This document shows positions 53,076-61,308 of a DNA stretch of 64,000 nt, piece after piece; position 1 is the stretch's first letter, and each line of letters starts with the position of its first letter. The stretch is from assembly GCA_036265915.1 (NCBI GenBank), contig DATAOC010000005.1:25469-89468 (forward strand), given 5' to 3'. The notes beneath the pieces were generated by a model. It was not told where the DNA came from. It searched no databases and was given only the letters and a program-made list of their open reading frames with translations. The translations under genes were made by a program, and so were the position numbers. Source of the DNA: AR12 sp036265915. Its GTDB lineage: Bacteria; Methylomirabilota; Methylomirabilia; Rokubacteriales; CSP1-6.

Positions 53076-53110
53076 ATCGCGACCGGCCATCGCGACCGGG
53101 GGCTTATAGT
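53076..53110 (+). promoter_or_regulatory. Promoter with 11-bp direct repeat before the sugar cluster
   Basis: TATAGT (53105-53110) is a good -10. Where a -35 should be (53082-53087) there is instead a direct repeat ATCGCGACCGG at 53076-53086 and 53089-53099, spaced 13 bp. This looks like a site for an activator or repressor controlling the cluster that follows. Transcription would start near 53117. Confidence 0.45.
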
Positions 53111-53149
53111 ATCGTTGTTCGCGTCGGACCTTTCTCGATGGGAGATGTG

Positions 53150-54328
53150 ATGCGCTATTGCTCGCGCTGCGTCATGCCGGAGACCGCGGAGACCCTCACG
53201 TTCGATGCCGATGGAATCTGCTCCGTCTGCCGGCAGATCGAAGTCCAGAAATCGACGATCGACTGGGCGGCGCGCGGCGCCGAGCTCGATGCGCTGATCG
53301 CACAGTTCCGCGGCCACTACGACTACGACTGCATCGTGCCGTTCTCGGGCGGCAAGGACTCCACGTTCACCCTCTGGTATCTGGTCGTCGTCAAGAAGGT
53401 GAAGCCGCTCGTCGTCCGGTTCGATCACGGATTCATGCGGCCGACCGTGGACGCCAACGCCCGTCGAACGTTTCGGCGGCTGGGCTGCGATGTCATCCAG
53501 TTCACACCGAACTGGCAGGTCGTGCGCAAGCTCATGTTCGAGTCGCTCAAGCGCCGGGGCGACTTCTGCTGGCACTGTCACACCGGCATCTTCTCGTATC
53601 CGATGTGGGTATCGCTCAAGCACAAGGTGCCGCTGCTCTTCTGGGGCGAGCCGAGCTCCGAGTACGGCTCGTTCTACGGCTACCACGAGCTCGAAGAGGC
53701 CGATGAGCGCCGCTTCAATCGGCTGGTGAACCTCGGCATCAATGCCGAGGACATGCTGGGCATGGTGGACGACACGATCTCCGACTACCGCATCGAGCCT
53801 CGCGACCTCCTACCGTACACGTTCCCGCCGTCCGCAGAGCTGCGTCGGGCCGGCACGAAGTCGGTGTTCCTCGGCTACTACATTCCGTGGGACGTGAAGA
53901 GGCAGGTCGACGTCATCAAGCGTGAGCTGGACTGGCAGGGCGACGAGGTCGAGGGTGTCCCGCCGCAGTACGACTACGAGAAGATCGAGTGTTTCATGCA
54001 GGGAGTTCGGGACTATCTGCGCTACCTCAAGCGCGGCTTCGGACGCACGACGCATCTCGTTTCGATCGACATCCGGAACAACCGCATGGACCGGCCGACG
54101 GCCGAGCGGCTCGTCGGCGAATACGACGGCGCCCGACCGGCCGCGCTCGACCTGTTCCTCGATATCCTCGGGATCTCCGAGGAGCGATTCCTCGAGATCG
54201 TCGAGCCGCACGTCGTCGCGCCTCACCAGATGCCCGATTGTGCGGCATGTCGCGCGCGGCCCAACAAGGCCCCGTGGGATTTCGACATCTGGCGCCAGGC
54301 GGTCGCTGCCGGCAAGCGCCCGTCGTGA
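53150..54328 (+). CDS. N-acetyl sugar amidotransferase (WbpG/PseA-like)
   Basis: ATP-pyrophosphatase-type amidotransferase of 392 residues that activates an N-acyl sugar and, with ammonia from a HisH/HisF-like pair, converts the acetamido group to an acetamidino group. The PP-loop SGGKDSTFTLWY is intact. Cys pairs YCSRCVMPET, GICSVC and FCWHCH may bind zinc. The ATG at 53150 is preferred over 53138 because GGGAG lies 5 bases ahead. HisH-like and HisF-like genes follow at once, as in WbpG-HisH2-HisF2 loci. The target is probably the nonulosonic acid made further downstream. Confidence 0.9.
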   Translation: MRYCSRCVMPETAETLTFDADGICSVCRQIEVQKSTIDWAARGAELDALIAQFRGHYDYDCIVPFSGGKDSTFTLWYLVVVKKVKPLVVRFDHGFMRPTVDANARRTFRRLGCDVIQFTPNWQVVRKLMFESLKRRGDFCWHCHTGIFSYPMWVSLKHKVPLLFWGEPSSEYGSFYGYHELEEADERRFNRLVNLGINAEDMLGMVDDTISDYRIEPRDLLPYTFPPSAELRRAGTKSVFLGYYIPWDVKRQVDVIKRELDWQGDEVEGVPPQYDYEKIECFMQGVRDYLRYLKRGFGRTTHLVSIDIRNNRMDRPTAERLVGEYDGARPAALDLFLDILGISEERFLEIVEPHVVAPHQMPDCAACRARPNKAPWDFDIWRQAVAAGKRPS

Positions 54329-54343
54329 GTTGAACGCGGCGGG

Positions 54344-54970
54344 ATGGGGAGCGCAGTCCGCATCGTCGACTACGGGGCGGGCAACCTCGCCTCGGTGAAG
54401 CGCGCCGTCTGGCGCGCGGGCGGCGAGGCCGAGATCGCCGCGACACCCGATGCGCTCGCCGATGCCGATCGCATCATCCTGCCCGGCGTCGGGGCGGCCG
54501 GTACCGCCGCCACACGACTGCGCGAGCAGGGATGGTCGGATGCCCTCGACGAGCACGTGCGGCGCCGTGGCAAGCCGATGCTCGGTGTCTGCCTGGGTCT
54601 GCAATTGCTCGCCGAGAGACTCCACGAGTTTGGGGAGCATCAGGGGCTTGGCTGGATCCCCGGAGATGTCGAGGCGATGCCGGCGAGCGCGGACGTTCGC
54701 GTGCCGCACATGGGCTGGAATGAGGTCACGGTAGCCCCGGATGTGAGAGCCCTGTTCGGCACGTCGTCGGTGTCGCCCATCTATTACTTCTGCCACTCGT
54801 TTCGGCTCGTCGGCGCACCAGATGACATCGTCGTGGCCCGTACGGATCACGGTGGCGACATCATCGCCGCCGTCCGCACCGAGACCGTGTTCGCGACCCA
54901 GTTCCATCCCGAAAAGAGTCAAGTCGAGGGCGAGCGCCTGCTGGCCGCGTTCCTCGCCTGGAAGCCGTAA
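54344..54970 (+). CDS. HisH-like glutamine amidotransferase subunit
   Basis: Class I glutaminase of 208 residues, homologous to HisH but placed with a sugar amidotransferase, so it most likely supplies ammonia for amidine formation rather than histidine synthesis. The start VRIVDYGAGNLASVKRA, oxyanion/nucleophile block LGVCLGLQLL (Cys) and QFHPEKSQ (His, Glu) are complete. Its TAA is in the same reading frame as the following HisF-like gene. Confidence 0.92.
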   Translation: MGSAVRIVDYGAGNLASVKRAVWRAGGEAEIAATPDALADADRIILPGVGAAGTAATRLREQGWSDALDEHVRRRGKPMLGVCLGLQLLAERLHEFGEHQGLGWIPGDVEAMPASADVRVPHMGWNEVTVAPDVRALFGTSSVSPIYYFCHSFRLVGAPDDIVVARTDHGGDIIAAVRTETVFATQFHPEKSQVEGERLLAAFLAWKP

Positions 54971-54973
54971 GGT

Positions 54974-55726
54974 CTGCTCTACCGCCGGCTGATTCCCAGC
55001 CTGCTGCTGCGCCGTGGCCGGTTGGTCAAGGGAGTCCGGTACACAGACCATCGTGATGCCGGAAATCCCGCCACCGTCACGCGCGCGCACAACGCGCAGG
55101 ACGCCGACGAGCTCCTGCTCCTCGATATCGACGCCGCTCGCGAGGGCCGCGGCCCCGATGTGCTCGCCATCGCCAAGGTCGCCGAGGAATGCGCGATGCC
55201 GCTCACGGTCGGCGGCGGGATCCGGGATCTGGCGACGGCGGCGGCATGCATCGGAACAGGCGCCGACAAGCTGATCGTCACCTCGGCCGCGCTCGATCGG
55301 CCGCGCCTGATCGGTGAGCTCGCCCGGGTCTTCGGGAGCCAGGCGGTCGTGGTCGGCATCGATGTGGGCGGAGCGGCCGGCAGCTGGTACGTCTACGATC
55401 ATCGTCTCCGCCGCCCCGCGGAAATGGCGGTGGCCGAATGGATCAAGCGCGCGCCCGAGGAGGGCGCCGGGGAGATCCGACTGATGGCAGTCGACCGCGA
55501 GGGAAGTCGAGGCGGGTTCGATCTCGACCTTCTGGCGCTGGCGCAGAGCCTCGTGCAGGTTCCGATCGTGCTGGAAGGCGGTGGCGGCTCGCTCGAGCAT
55601 TGCGACGCCGCCTTGCACGCGGGCGCCGACGGCATCGCGCTCGGGACGATGCTGGTGTTCTCCGACTACAATCTCGTGAAGCTCAGCCGCTATCTGGCGA
55701 GCCGCGGGCACCGGATGCGGGCCTGA
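54974..55726 (+). CDS. HisF-like subunit (probable CTG start)
   Basis: TIM-barrel protein of 250 residues homologous to HisF. The first barrel strand, RLIPSLLLRRGRLVKGVRY, corresponds to IIACLDVKDGRVVKG of HisF and begins directly after the HisH-like TAA, in the same frame. The only start-like codon before it is CTG at 54974, with GGAAG 9 bases upstream; the TTG at 55022 would delete that strand. The HisF catalytic Asp11 is Leu here, as expected for sugar-amidating paralogues, while GIDVGG keeps the second Asp. It would channel ammonia to the amidotransferase. Confidence 0.82.
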   Translation: MLYRRLIPSLLLRRGRLVKGVRYTDHRDAGNPATVTRAHNAQDADELLLLDIDAAREGRGPDVLAIAKVAEECAMPLTVGGGIRDLATAAACIGTGADKLIVTSAALDRPRLIGELARVFGSQAVVVGIDVGGAAGSWYVYDHRLRRPAEMAVAEWIKRAPEEGAGEIRLMAVDREGSRGGFDLDLLALAQSLVQVPIVLEGGGGSLEHCDAALHAGADGIALGTMLVFSDYNLVKLSRYLASRGHRMRA

Positions 55727-56253
55727 TGCGGCTGGACGCGCCGCTTCGAGGCTCGCAACTGACGCTGCGGCGCCTGACCTCCGCCGACGCGAGCGGCCCG
55801 TATCTCGGCTGGATGACCGACCCGCGCGTGCTGCGCTACCTGGAGGCGCGGCACGTCACGCATCACGTCGCCTCCCTGACGACCTTCATCGAGAGCAGCA
55901 ACAGTGATCCAGCGGTGCTGCTGCTCGGCATCGTGACGGCCGACGGGCGCCACATCGGCAACATCAAGCTCGGCCCCATCGACGCTCAGCATCGCCGCGC
56001 CGATATCGGGATCCTGATCGGGGAGACGACCATGTGGGGTCGTGGCTATGCCCCCGAGGCGATCAGGACCCTGGCCGGCCACGCCTTCGGACGTCTTCGT
56101 CTGCGCAAGCTCACAGCCGGGTTCTACGAGAGCAACGGCGGCTCGATTCGGGCGTTCCAGAAGGCGGGGTTCCAAGAGGAGGCACGCCTGGTCGCGCACT
56201 GGCGGCTCGACAATGCCCGCGAAGACGGAATCCTGATGGCCAAATTTCCTTGA
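55726..56253 (+). CDS. GNAT-family N-acetyltransferase
   Basis: A 175-residue acetyltransferase of the RimJ/PseH-like group. The acetyl-CoA loop is MWGRGYAPEAIRTL, with LTAGFYESNGGSIRAFQKAGFQ as the following helix. The start overlaps the HisF-like stop by one base. It may N-acetylate an amino sugar of this pathway; another acetyltransferase domain is present in the fusion gene at 61305, so this one could modify a different position. Confidence 0.9.
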   Translation: MRLDAPLRGSQLTLRRLTSADASGPYLGWMTDPRVLRYLEARHVTHHVASLTTFIESSNSDPAVLLLGIVTADGRHIGNIKLGPIDAQHRRADIGILIGETTMWGRGYAPEAIRTLAGHAFGRLRLRKLTAGFYESNGGSIRAFQKAGFQEEARLVAHWRLDNAREDGILMAKFP

Positions 56254-56271
56254 CAGTCAACTGGTTGGCGT

Positions 56272-56301
56272 GTTCAAGTGTTGAACGTTCAAGCCGTGAA
56301 C
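56272..56301 (+). promoter_or_regulatory. Two abutting 15-bp palindromes before the MarR-type regulator
   Basis: GTTCAAGTGTTGAAC (56272-56286) and GTTCAAGCCGTGAAC (56287-56301) touch end to end, each an inverted repeat with the half-sites GTTCA/TGAAC. They lie 18-47 bases downstream of a perfect -35 TTGACA at 56250-56255, where the -10 should be, and 22 bases before the MarR-type gene. Likely an autoregulatory operator. Confidence 0.65.
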
Positions 56302-56322
56302 ATCACAGTGCCGAGCTAGCCC

Positions 56323-56949
56323 GTGGAGCGCCATGCCGAGCGAGACCTGGCAATCCTCAGCGCCATCGACGAGGGCCGTTCCCTCAGTCAGCGGGCGCTG
56401 GCGGATCGCCTCGGGGTCGCGCTCGGACTCACGAATCTGCTGCTGAAGCGCCTCGCGAAGAAGGGGTACATCAAGATCGTCGAGTTCCCGACCAAGCCCG
56501 CCGCGCGCAAGCGTTTGCAGTACTTGCTGACGCCGCAGGGCATCGCGGAGAAGAGCCGTCTGACGTACGAGCACATGACGTACTCGCTCTTGCTCTATCG
56601 CCGTGCCCGGCAGACGCTCCGCGAATCGCTCCGCGACCTGCCATCGGGCATCAAGCGCGTCGCGCTGTGCGGAACGGGGGAGCCGGCTGAGCTGGCGTAC
56701 CTGTCGCTCAAGGAATTCGGGCTGGAGCCCGTCGGCGTCTTCGCGTCGGAGGCGGGCGGGACCTTCCTCGGCTTCCCCGTGCGGTGCATCACCGAGCTGC
56801 AGCACGTCGACTGCGACGGCGTGATACTGGCTACGTTCGACCGGCCGGAGCGGTATCTCGCCGAGCTCGAGCGCCTCAACGTTCCGCCGCACAAGGTACT
56901 GGCTTTGCGCCGGCCGGCGCCCGCTCCTCGCGGGGAGGCCAGTGCATGA
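56323..56949 (+). CDS. EPS-associated MarR-family regulator with C-terminal Rossmann-like domain
   Basis: A 208-residue DNA-binding protein. The winged helix (about 1-95: RSLSQRALADRLGVALGLTNLLLKRL is helix-turn-helix; KPAARKRLQYLLTPQG the wing) matches MarR-type regulators of exopolysaccharide clusters. A C-terminal domain (about 110-195, VALCGTGEPAELAYLSLKEFG) resembles the nucleotide-fold part of PglD-like or redox-sensing proteins and may bind a ligand. GTG start. Abutting palindromes stand directly upstream, indicating autoregulation and control of the pse genes that follow. Confidence 0.85.
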   Translation: MERHAERDLAILSAIDEGRSLSQRALADRLGVALGLTNLLLKRLAKKGYIKIVEFPTKPAARKRLQYLLTPQGIAEKSRLTYEHMTYSLLLYRRARQTLRESLRDLPSGIKRVALCGTGEPAELAYLSLKEFGLEPVGVFASEAGGTFLGFPVRCITELQHVDCDGVILATFDRPERYLAELERLNVPPHKVLALRRPAPAPRGEASA

Positions 56950-57086
56950 CGACGTCACGAGTCATGGTGACCGGCGGCGCGGGGATCCTGGTGGCGACGA
57001 GGCGTGGCGCGTTCGAACACGGGCTGCGGCGGACGGTCGACTGGTACCGCACGGCGCGTCGGGAGGAGCGGCATGAAGTGGCGTGA
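56946..57086 (+). pseudogene. Remnant of an NAD-dependent epimerase/dehydratase gene
   Basis: A 46-codon frame in which a typical epimerase N-terminus (SRVMVTGGAGIL, truncated Rossmann motif) runs directly into a typical epimerase C-terminus (FEHGLRRTVDWYRTARREER). About 270 central residues are missing, so an internal deletion is the simplest explanation. The start overlaps the regulator's stop and the end overlaps the PseB start, so the reading frame was kept for translational coupling. It could still serve as a leader peptide. It has no enzymatic function. Confidence 0.75.
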
Positions 57087-58056
57087 TCGGACCGTCCTCG
57101 TCACCGGTGGCACCGGGTCGTTCGGGAGAAAGCTCGTCGACCTCGTCCTGAGCGAGCTGTCGCCGAAAAAGCTCATCGTCTTCAGCCGCGACGAGCTGAA
57201 GCAGCACGAGATGCGCCAGCAGTTTCCCGACAGCGGCGATTCGCCCATGCGCTACTTTCTCGGCGACGTCCGTGACCGCGAGCGTCTGTACCGCGCCTTC
57301 TACGGCGTCGACATCGTCGTCCACGCGGCGGCACTGAAGCAGGTGCCGGCGTGCGAGTACAACCCGTTCGAGGCGATCCTGACGAACGTGATGGGCGCCA
57401 AGAACGTCATCGACGCCGCCATCGACTGCGGCGTCGAGCGGGTGATGGCGATCAGCACCGACAAGGCCGTCAATCCGGTCAATCTATACGGGGCCACCAA
57501 GCTCTGCGCCGAGAAGCTCTTCATCGACGGCAACCAGTACGTTGGCGACCGGGTCACGCGCTTCTCGTGCGCCCGTTACGGCAACGTGCTGGCCAGCCGC
57601 GGCAGCGTCATCCCGATCTTCCTCGCGCAGCGGCGCACGGGACGGGTCACCGTGACGGATCCTGCGATGACACGATTCTGGATCACGCTGGAGCAGGGGG
57701 TGCGGTTCGTGCTGCGGGCGATCGAGGCCATGCACGGCGGCGAGATCTTCGTGCCGAAGATCCCGTCGATGAGCCTCGCCGACATGTCGCGCGCACTGGC
57801 GCCCGGCTGCCAGATGGAGGTGGTCGGCATCCGCTCGGGCGAGAAGATGCACGAGGTCCTGATCTCGGAAGACGAGGCCCGCTCGGCGCTGGAGCTCGAC
57901 GACAAGTTCGTGATCCTGCCGCTGAACCGCGAGGAGGCGGTGAAGCGCTGGCCCGAGGGCCGGCCACTGCCGTCCGGCTTTCGCTACGCCAGCGATAGCA
58001 ATCGCGAGACGCTCACCGCCGACTCGCTGATGAAGCTGGTCGAATCGGCGATATGA
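57073..58056 (+). CDS. pseB: UDP-N-acetylglucosamine 4,6-dehydratase, inverting (PseB)
   Basis: First enzyme of CMP-pseudaminic acid synthesis: converts UDP-GlcNAc to the 4-keto-6-deoxy-L-arabino sugar. 327 residues. Cofactor motif TGGTGSFGRKL; the active-site region ISTDKAVNPVNLYGATKLCAEKL has the S-T-D-K and Y-x3-K typical of PseB-type short dehydratases. GGGAGG precedes the ATG. Overlap of four bases with PseC supports a dedicated pathway. Confidence 0.93.
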   Translation: MKWRDRTVLVTGGTGSFGRKLVDLVLSELSPKKLIVFSRDELKQHEMRQQFPDSGDSPMRYFLGDVRDRERLYRAFYGVDIVVHAAALKQVPACEYNPFEAILTNVMGAKNVIDAAIDCGVERVMAISTDKAVNPVNLYGATKLCAEKLFIDGNQYVGDRVTRFSCARYGNVLASRGSVIPIFLAQRRTGRVTVTDPAMTRFWITLEQGVRFVLRAIEAMHGGEIFVPKIPSMSLADMSRALAPGCQMEVVGIRSGEKMHEVLISEDEARSALELDDKFVILPLNREEAVKRWPEGRPLPSGFRYASDSNRETLTADSLMKLVESAI

Positions 58057-59249
58057 CGACGTCGGCGAGGCTCGCGCTCGACGGCGGCCGCCCCATCCGC
58101 GCCGCGATGCTGCCGTACGGGCGGCAGGCGATCGACGAGGCCGATGTCGATGCCGTCGTGACCGTCCTCCGCTCCGGCTGGCTCACCACGGGTCCTGCGG
58201 TGGCGGAGTTCGAGGCGGCCTTCGCCAAGGCGACCGGCGTGGCCGAGGCGGTCGCCCTGGCGAACGGAACCGCAGCCCTTCACGCCGCCGCCTTCGGGGC
58301 GGGCATCGCCTCGGGCGACGAGGTCATCACGACCCCGATGACATTCGCGGCGACCGCCAACTGCGTGCGCTACCAGGGCGGCACCGTGGTGTTCGCGGAC
58401 GTCCGCGCCGACACGTTGAACCTCGATCCGTCGGCGGTGGAATCGCTGGTGACGCCGCGGACGAAGGCGATCATCGCCGTCGACTACGCAGGCCAGCCAT
58501 GCGACCTCGATGAGCTCGCTGCCGTCGCCGACCGGCACGGGCTAGCACTGCTGGAGGACGCCTCGCATGCTCTCGGCGCGACATATAGAGGACGGCGGGT
58601 CGGCGGAGTGGCACGGATGACGACGTTCAGCCTGCACCCGGTGAAGCAGATCACGACCGGCGAAGGCGGGATGGTCACGACCGACGATCGGGAGATCGCT
58701 GCCCGACTGCGCGCCTTTCGCAGCCATGGGATCACGTCGGATTTCCGGGACCGCGAGCGGGCCGGCTCGTGGCTCTACGATATGCAGGTCCTCGGCTACA
58801 ATTACCGTCTCACCGATCTGCAGTGCGCGCTCGGTCTGTCGCAGCTGCCGAAGCTCGACGACTGGGTGGCGCGGCGCCGGGCGATTGCGGCTCGCTACAC
58901 GGCGGCGCTGGCGGCGCTGCCCGCCGTCGAGACGCCGACGGTTCTCGGCGATCGCGAGCCCGCCTGGCATCTGTACGTCGTGCGGCTGCATCTCGATCGT
59001 CTCCGCGTCGATCGTGCGCAGGTGTTCCGGGCGCTTCGGGCGGAGAACATCGGGGTGAACGTCCACTATGTCCCCGTGCCGTGGCATTCCTACTATGCGG
59101 CGCTCGGATACCGGAAGGGCAGCTGGCCGGTCGCGGAGGCGGCGTACGCGCGGATGCTCACGCTGCCGATCTTTCCGACGATGACGGACACCGACGTCGA
59201 CGACGTCGTCGAAGCCGTGGCGAAAGTCCTCGGGCACTACGCGAGATGA
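58053..59249 (+). CDS. pseC: PLP aminotransferase PseC
   Basis: DegT/DnrJ/EryC1-family transaminase of 398 residues that aminates C4 of the PseB product. The PLP Lys is K198 in SLHPVKQITTGEGG; preceding LEDASHALGATYRG holds the PLP-binding Asp. LGYNYRLTDLQCALGLSQ is conserved. It overlaps both PseB and PseG by four bases. Confidence 0.92.
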   Translation: MTTSARLALDGGRPIRAAMLPYGRQAIDEADVDAVVTVLRSGWLTTGPAVAEFEAAFAKATGVAEAVALANGTAALHAAAFGAGIASGDEVITTPMTFAATANCVRYQGGTVVFADVRADTLNLDPSAVESLVTPRTKAIIAVDYAGQPCDLDELAAVADRHGLALLEDASHALGATYRGRRVGGVARMTTFSLHPVKQITTGEGGMVTTDDREIAARLRAFRSHGITSDFRDRERAGSWLYDMQVLGYNYRLTDLQCALGLSQLPKLDDWVARRRAIAARYTAALAALPAVETPTVLGDREPAWHLYVVRLHLDRLRVDRAQVFRALRAENIGVNVHYVPVPWHSYYAALGYRKGSWPVAEAAYARMLTLPIFPTMTDTDVDDVVEAVAKVLGHYAR

Positions 59250-60265
59250 GTGCGGAGCGGCGGGTCGTGATCCGCACCGACGCCGGTGCGGACATCGGGC
59301 TCGGCCACCTGCGGCGCTGCCTCGCGCTCGCGCGGGCGTTCCGCGCGATGGGGATCGAGACGCGGTTTCTCGTGCACGCTCCCGACGGCGGCGTGCCCGA
59401 CACGGGCTTCGACACGCGCCTGCTTGCGGGCGCTCGCGATCTCGTCGAGACGCTCGCCGCGGCCCGCGCCAAAGGCGTGCTCGCGGTCGTGGTGGATTCC
59501 TACACCGTTGACACCGCCTACTTCCGCATGCTGGCCGAGGCGGGATGCCGCGTGGTGGCCATCGACGATCCCGCGGACCGCGAGCTGCCCGTTCACGTCG
59601 TGGTGAACCCGTCCGCCACGGCGGATCGTCCACGCTACCGTGGCGCCGGGCATACCCGCTACCTGCTCGGGCCGCGCTATGCCATGCTCCAGCCCGAGTT
59701 CGCCGCCGGCGTGGGGCCTCGTGCGAGCGAGCACGTCCGACGGGTGCTTCTGACTCTCGGTGGCGGTGATCCGGGTCGCCTCACTGCCCGCCTCATATCG
59801 ATCATCGCGGCGGTCGTCGACGCGATCCCGGTCGATGTCGTCGTCGGCCCGTGGTTCGCTGGCGACACCGCGTTGCGTGCGCTTGCCGCAGGCTCCGCAG
59901 GCGCCATCGTGCTGCACGATCAACCGACCGACATGCGGGCGCTCATGCTCGCGGCGGACGTCGCGGTCTCCGGCGGAGGGCAGACGACGTTCGAGCTGGC
60001 CGCCACCGGCACGCCGACGGTCGCGATCCGGCTCGCCGACAATCAGACGTATACGCTGAAGACCCTGGCGGAGGCAGGCGCGCTGGTCCACGTCGGTGAC
60101 GTGGACGACCCGTCGCTCGATGCCGCCCTCGCGAGCGCGCTGGACACGCTCGTCAAGGACGGAGAGCGACGCGCCGAGATGAGCCGGCGTGCTCGCGCCG
60201 CCGTCGATGGCCGGGGGGCGGCCCGCGTGGCCGAGGCGATCGTCGCGCTCGAGGCGGCCGCGTGA
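59246..60265 (+). CDS. pseG: UDP-sugar hydrolase PseG
   Basis: GT-B-fold hydrolase of 339 residues removing UDP from UDP-2,4-diacetamido-2,4,6-trideoxy-beta-L-altropyranose. The N-terminal GADIGLGHLRRCLALA carries the catalytic His in G-x-G-H-x2-R, and the C-terminal SGGGQTTFELAATGTP is the nucleotide-binding segment. The start overlaps PseC. Its stop overlaps the PseI start. Confidence 0.92.
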   Translation: MSAERRVVIRTDAGADIGLGHLRRCLALARAFRAMGIETRFLVHAPDGGVPDTGFDTRLLAGARDLVETLAAARAKGVLAVVVDSYTVDTAYFRMLAEAGCRVVAIDDPADRELPVHVVVNPSATADRPRYRGAGHTRYLLGPRYAMLQPEFAAGVGPRASEHVRRVLLTLGGGDPGRLTARLISIIAAVVDAIPVDVVVGPWFAGDTALRALAAGSAGAIVLHDQPTDMRALMLAADVAVSGGGQTTFELAATGTPTVAIRLADNQTYTLKTLAEAGALVHVGDVDDPSLDAALASALDTLVKDGERRAEMSRRARAAVDGRGAARVAEAIVALEAAA

Positions 60266-61308
60266 TGCGGGTTCGAGTCGGCGGGCGCTGGGTCGGGGAC
60301 GGAGAGCCGGCGTACGTCGTGGCGGAGGCGGGGAGCAACCACAACGGGAGCTTCGAGCAGGCACTGCGGTTGATCGATGTCGCCGCCGAGGCCGGCGCCG
60401 ATGCCGTGAAGTTCCAGCACTTCAAAGCCGCGAAGCTGTATCCGCGTTCGGCGGGCGAAAGTGACTATCTGAACGTGGCGCGGCCGATCTACGACATCAT
60501 CCGCGACATGGAGACGCCTGACACGTGGGTGCCGCAGCTCGCCGCACGCTGCCGCCAGCGCGGCCTCGACTTTCTGTCCTCGGCGTTCGACGAGGCATCG
60601 GCCGATCTCATCGAGCCGTTTGTCCCGGCGTTCAAGGTGGCGTCGTACGAGATGACGCACGTCCCGCTGCTGCGCCACCTGGCGCGGAAGCAGAAGCCAT
60701 TGATCGTCTCGACGGGCGCCGCCACGCTGCCCGAAGTGCTGCATATCGTCGACGTGCTGCGCAAGGAAGGAAACGAGCAGATCATCCTCCTGCAGTGCAC
60801 CGCGAAGTACCCCACGCCACTCTCGGCGGTGAACGCGCGCGCGCTGGTCGCCCTGCGGGAGGCGACGGGCCTTCCGACCGGGCTCTCGGACCACTCTCGT
60901 GATCCGATCATCGCGCCCGTGGTGGCCGTTGCCCTCGGCGCGTGCCTCATCGAGAAGCACTTCACGCTCTCGAATCGGCTTCCCGGGCCGGATCACGCCT
61001 TCGCCATCGAGCCGGATGAGCTGACCGCGCTCGTGCGGCGCGTGCGCGAGGCGGGGGAGGCGCTCGGCCACGGGCGGAAGGAGACTCTGCCCGAGGAGAC
61101 GGAGCTTCGGGGATTCGCCCGTCGCAGCATCTTCGCCACTCGCGATATCAAGGCCGGCGAGGTCCTGATGGCCGAGAATGTTGCCGTCCTGCGCTGCGGC
61201 AAGCTCGGGTTCGGGCTGCCGCCGGAGAATCTCGACCGTGTCCTCGGCCGGGCCGCCGTGCGGCCGATCAGCGCCGACGCGCTCATCCGCCTGGAGGACC
61301 TCGCGTGA
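60265..61308 (+). CDS. pseI: Pseudaminic acid synthase (NeuB/PseI family)
   Basis: Condenses the hexosamine with phosphoenolpyruvate to give the nine-carbon nonulosonic acid; 347 residues. NeuB TIM barrel (about 1-275: VAEAGSNHNGS, KVASYEMTH, LSDHSRDP, IEKHFTL) and C-terminal SAF/antifreeze-like domain (SIFATRDIKAGEVL). Neighbouring PseB, C and G favour pseudaminic over legionaminic or sialic acid. A GTG one codon earlier (60262) is possible. Confidence 0.93.
   Translation: MRVRVGGRWVGDGEPAYVVAEAGSNHNGSFEQALRLIDVAAEAGADAVKFQHFKAAKLYPRSAGESDYLNVARPIYDIIRDMETPDTWVPQLAARCRQRGLDFLSSAFDEASADLIEPFVPAFKVASYEMTHVPLLRHLARKQKPLIVSTGAATLPEVLHIVDVLRKEGNEQIILLQCTAKYPTPLSAVNARALVALREATGLPTGLSDHSRDPIIAPVVAVALGACLIEKHFTLSNRLPGPDHAFAIEPDELTALVRRVREAGEALGHGRKETLPEETELRGFARRSIFATRDIKAGEVLMAENVAVLRCGKLGFGLPPENLDRVLGRAAVRPISADALIRLEDLA

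Noticed and set aside
53810..55711. 633-codon minus-strand frame across the amidotransferase, HisH-like and HisF-like genes
   Set aside because: Spans several real genes on the other strand; no motif.
55022..55726. TTG 55022 as start of the HisF-like gene
   Set aside because: It would remove the first conserved barrel strand (RLIPSLLLRRG), which is encoded in frame just upstream.
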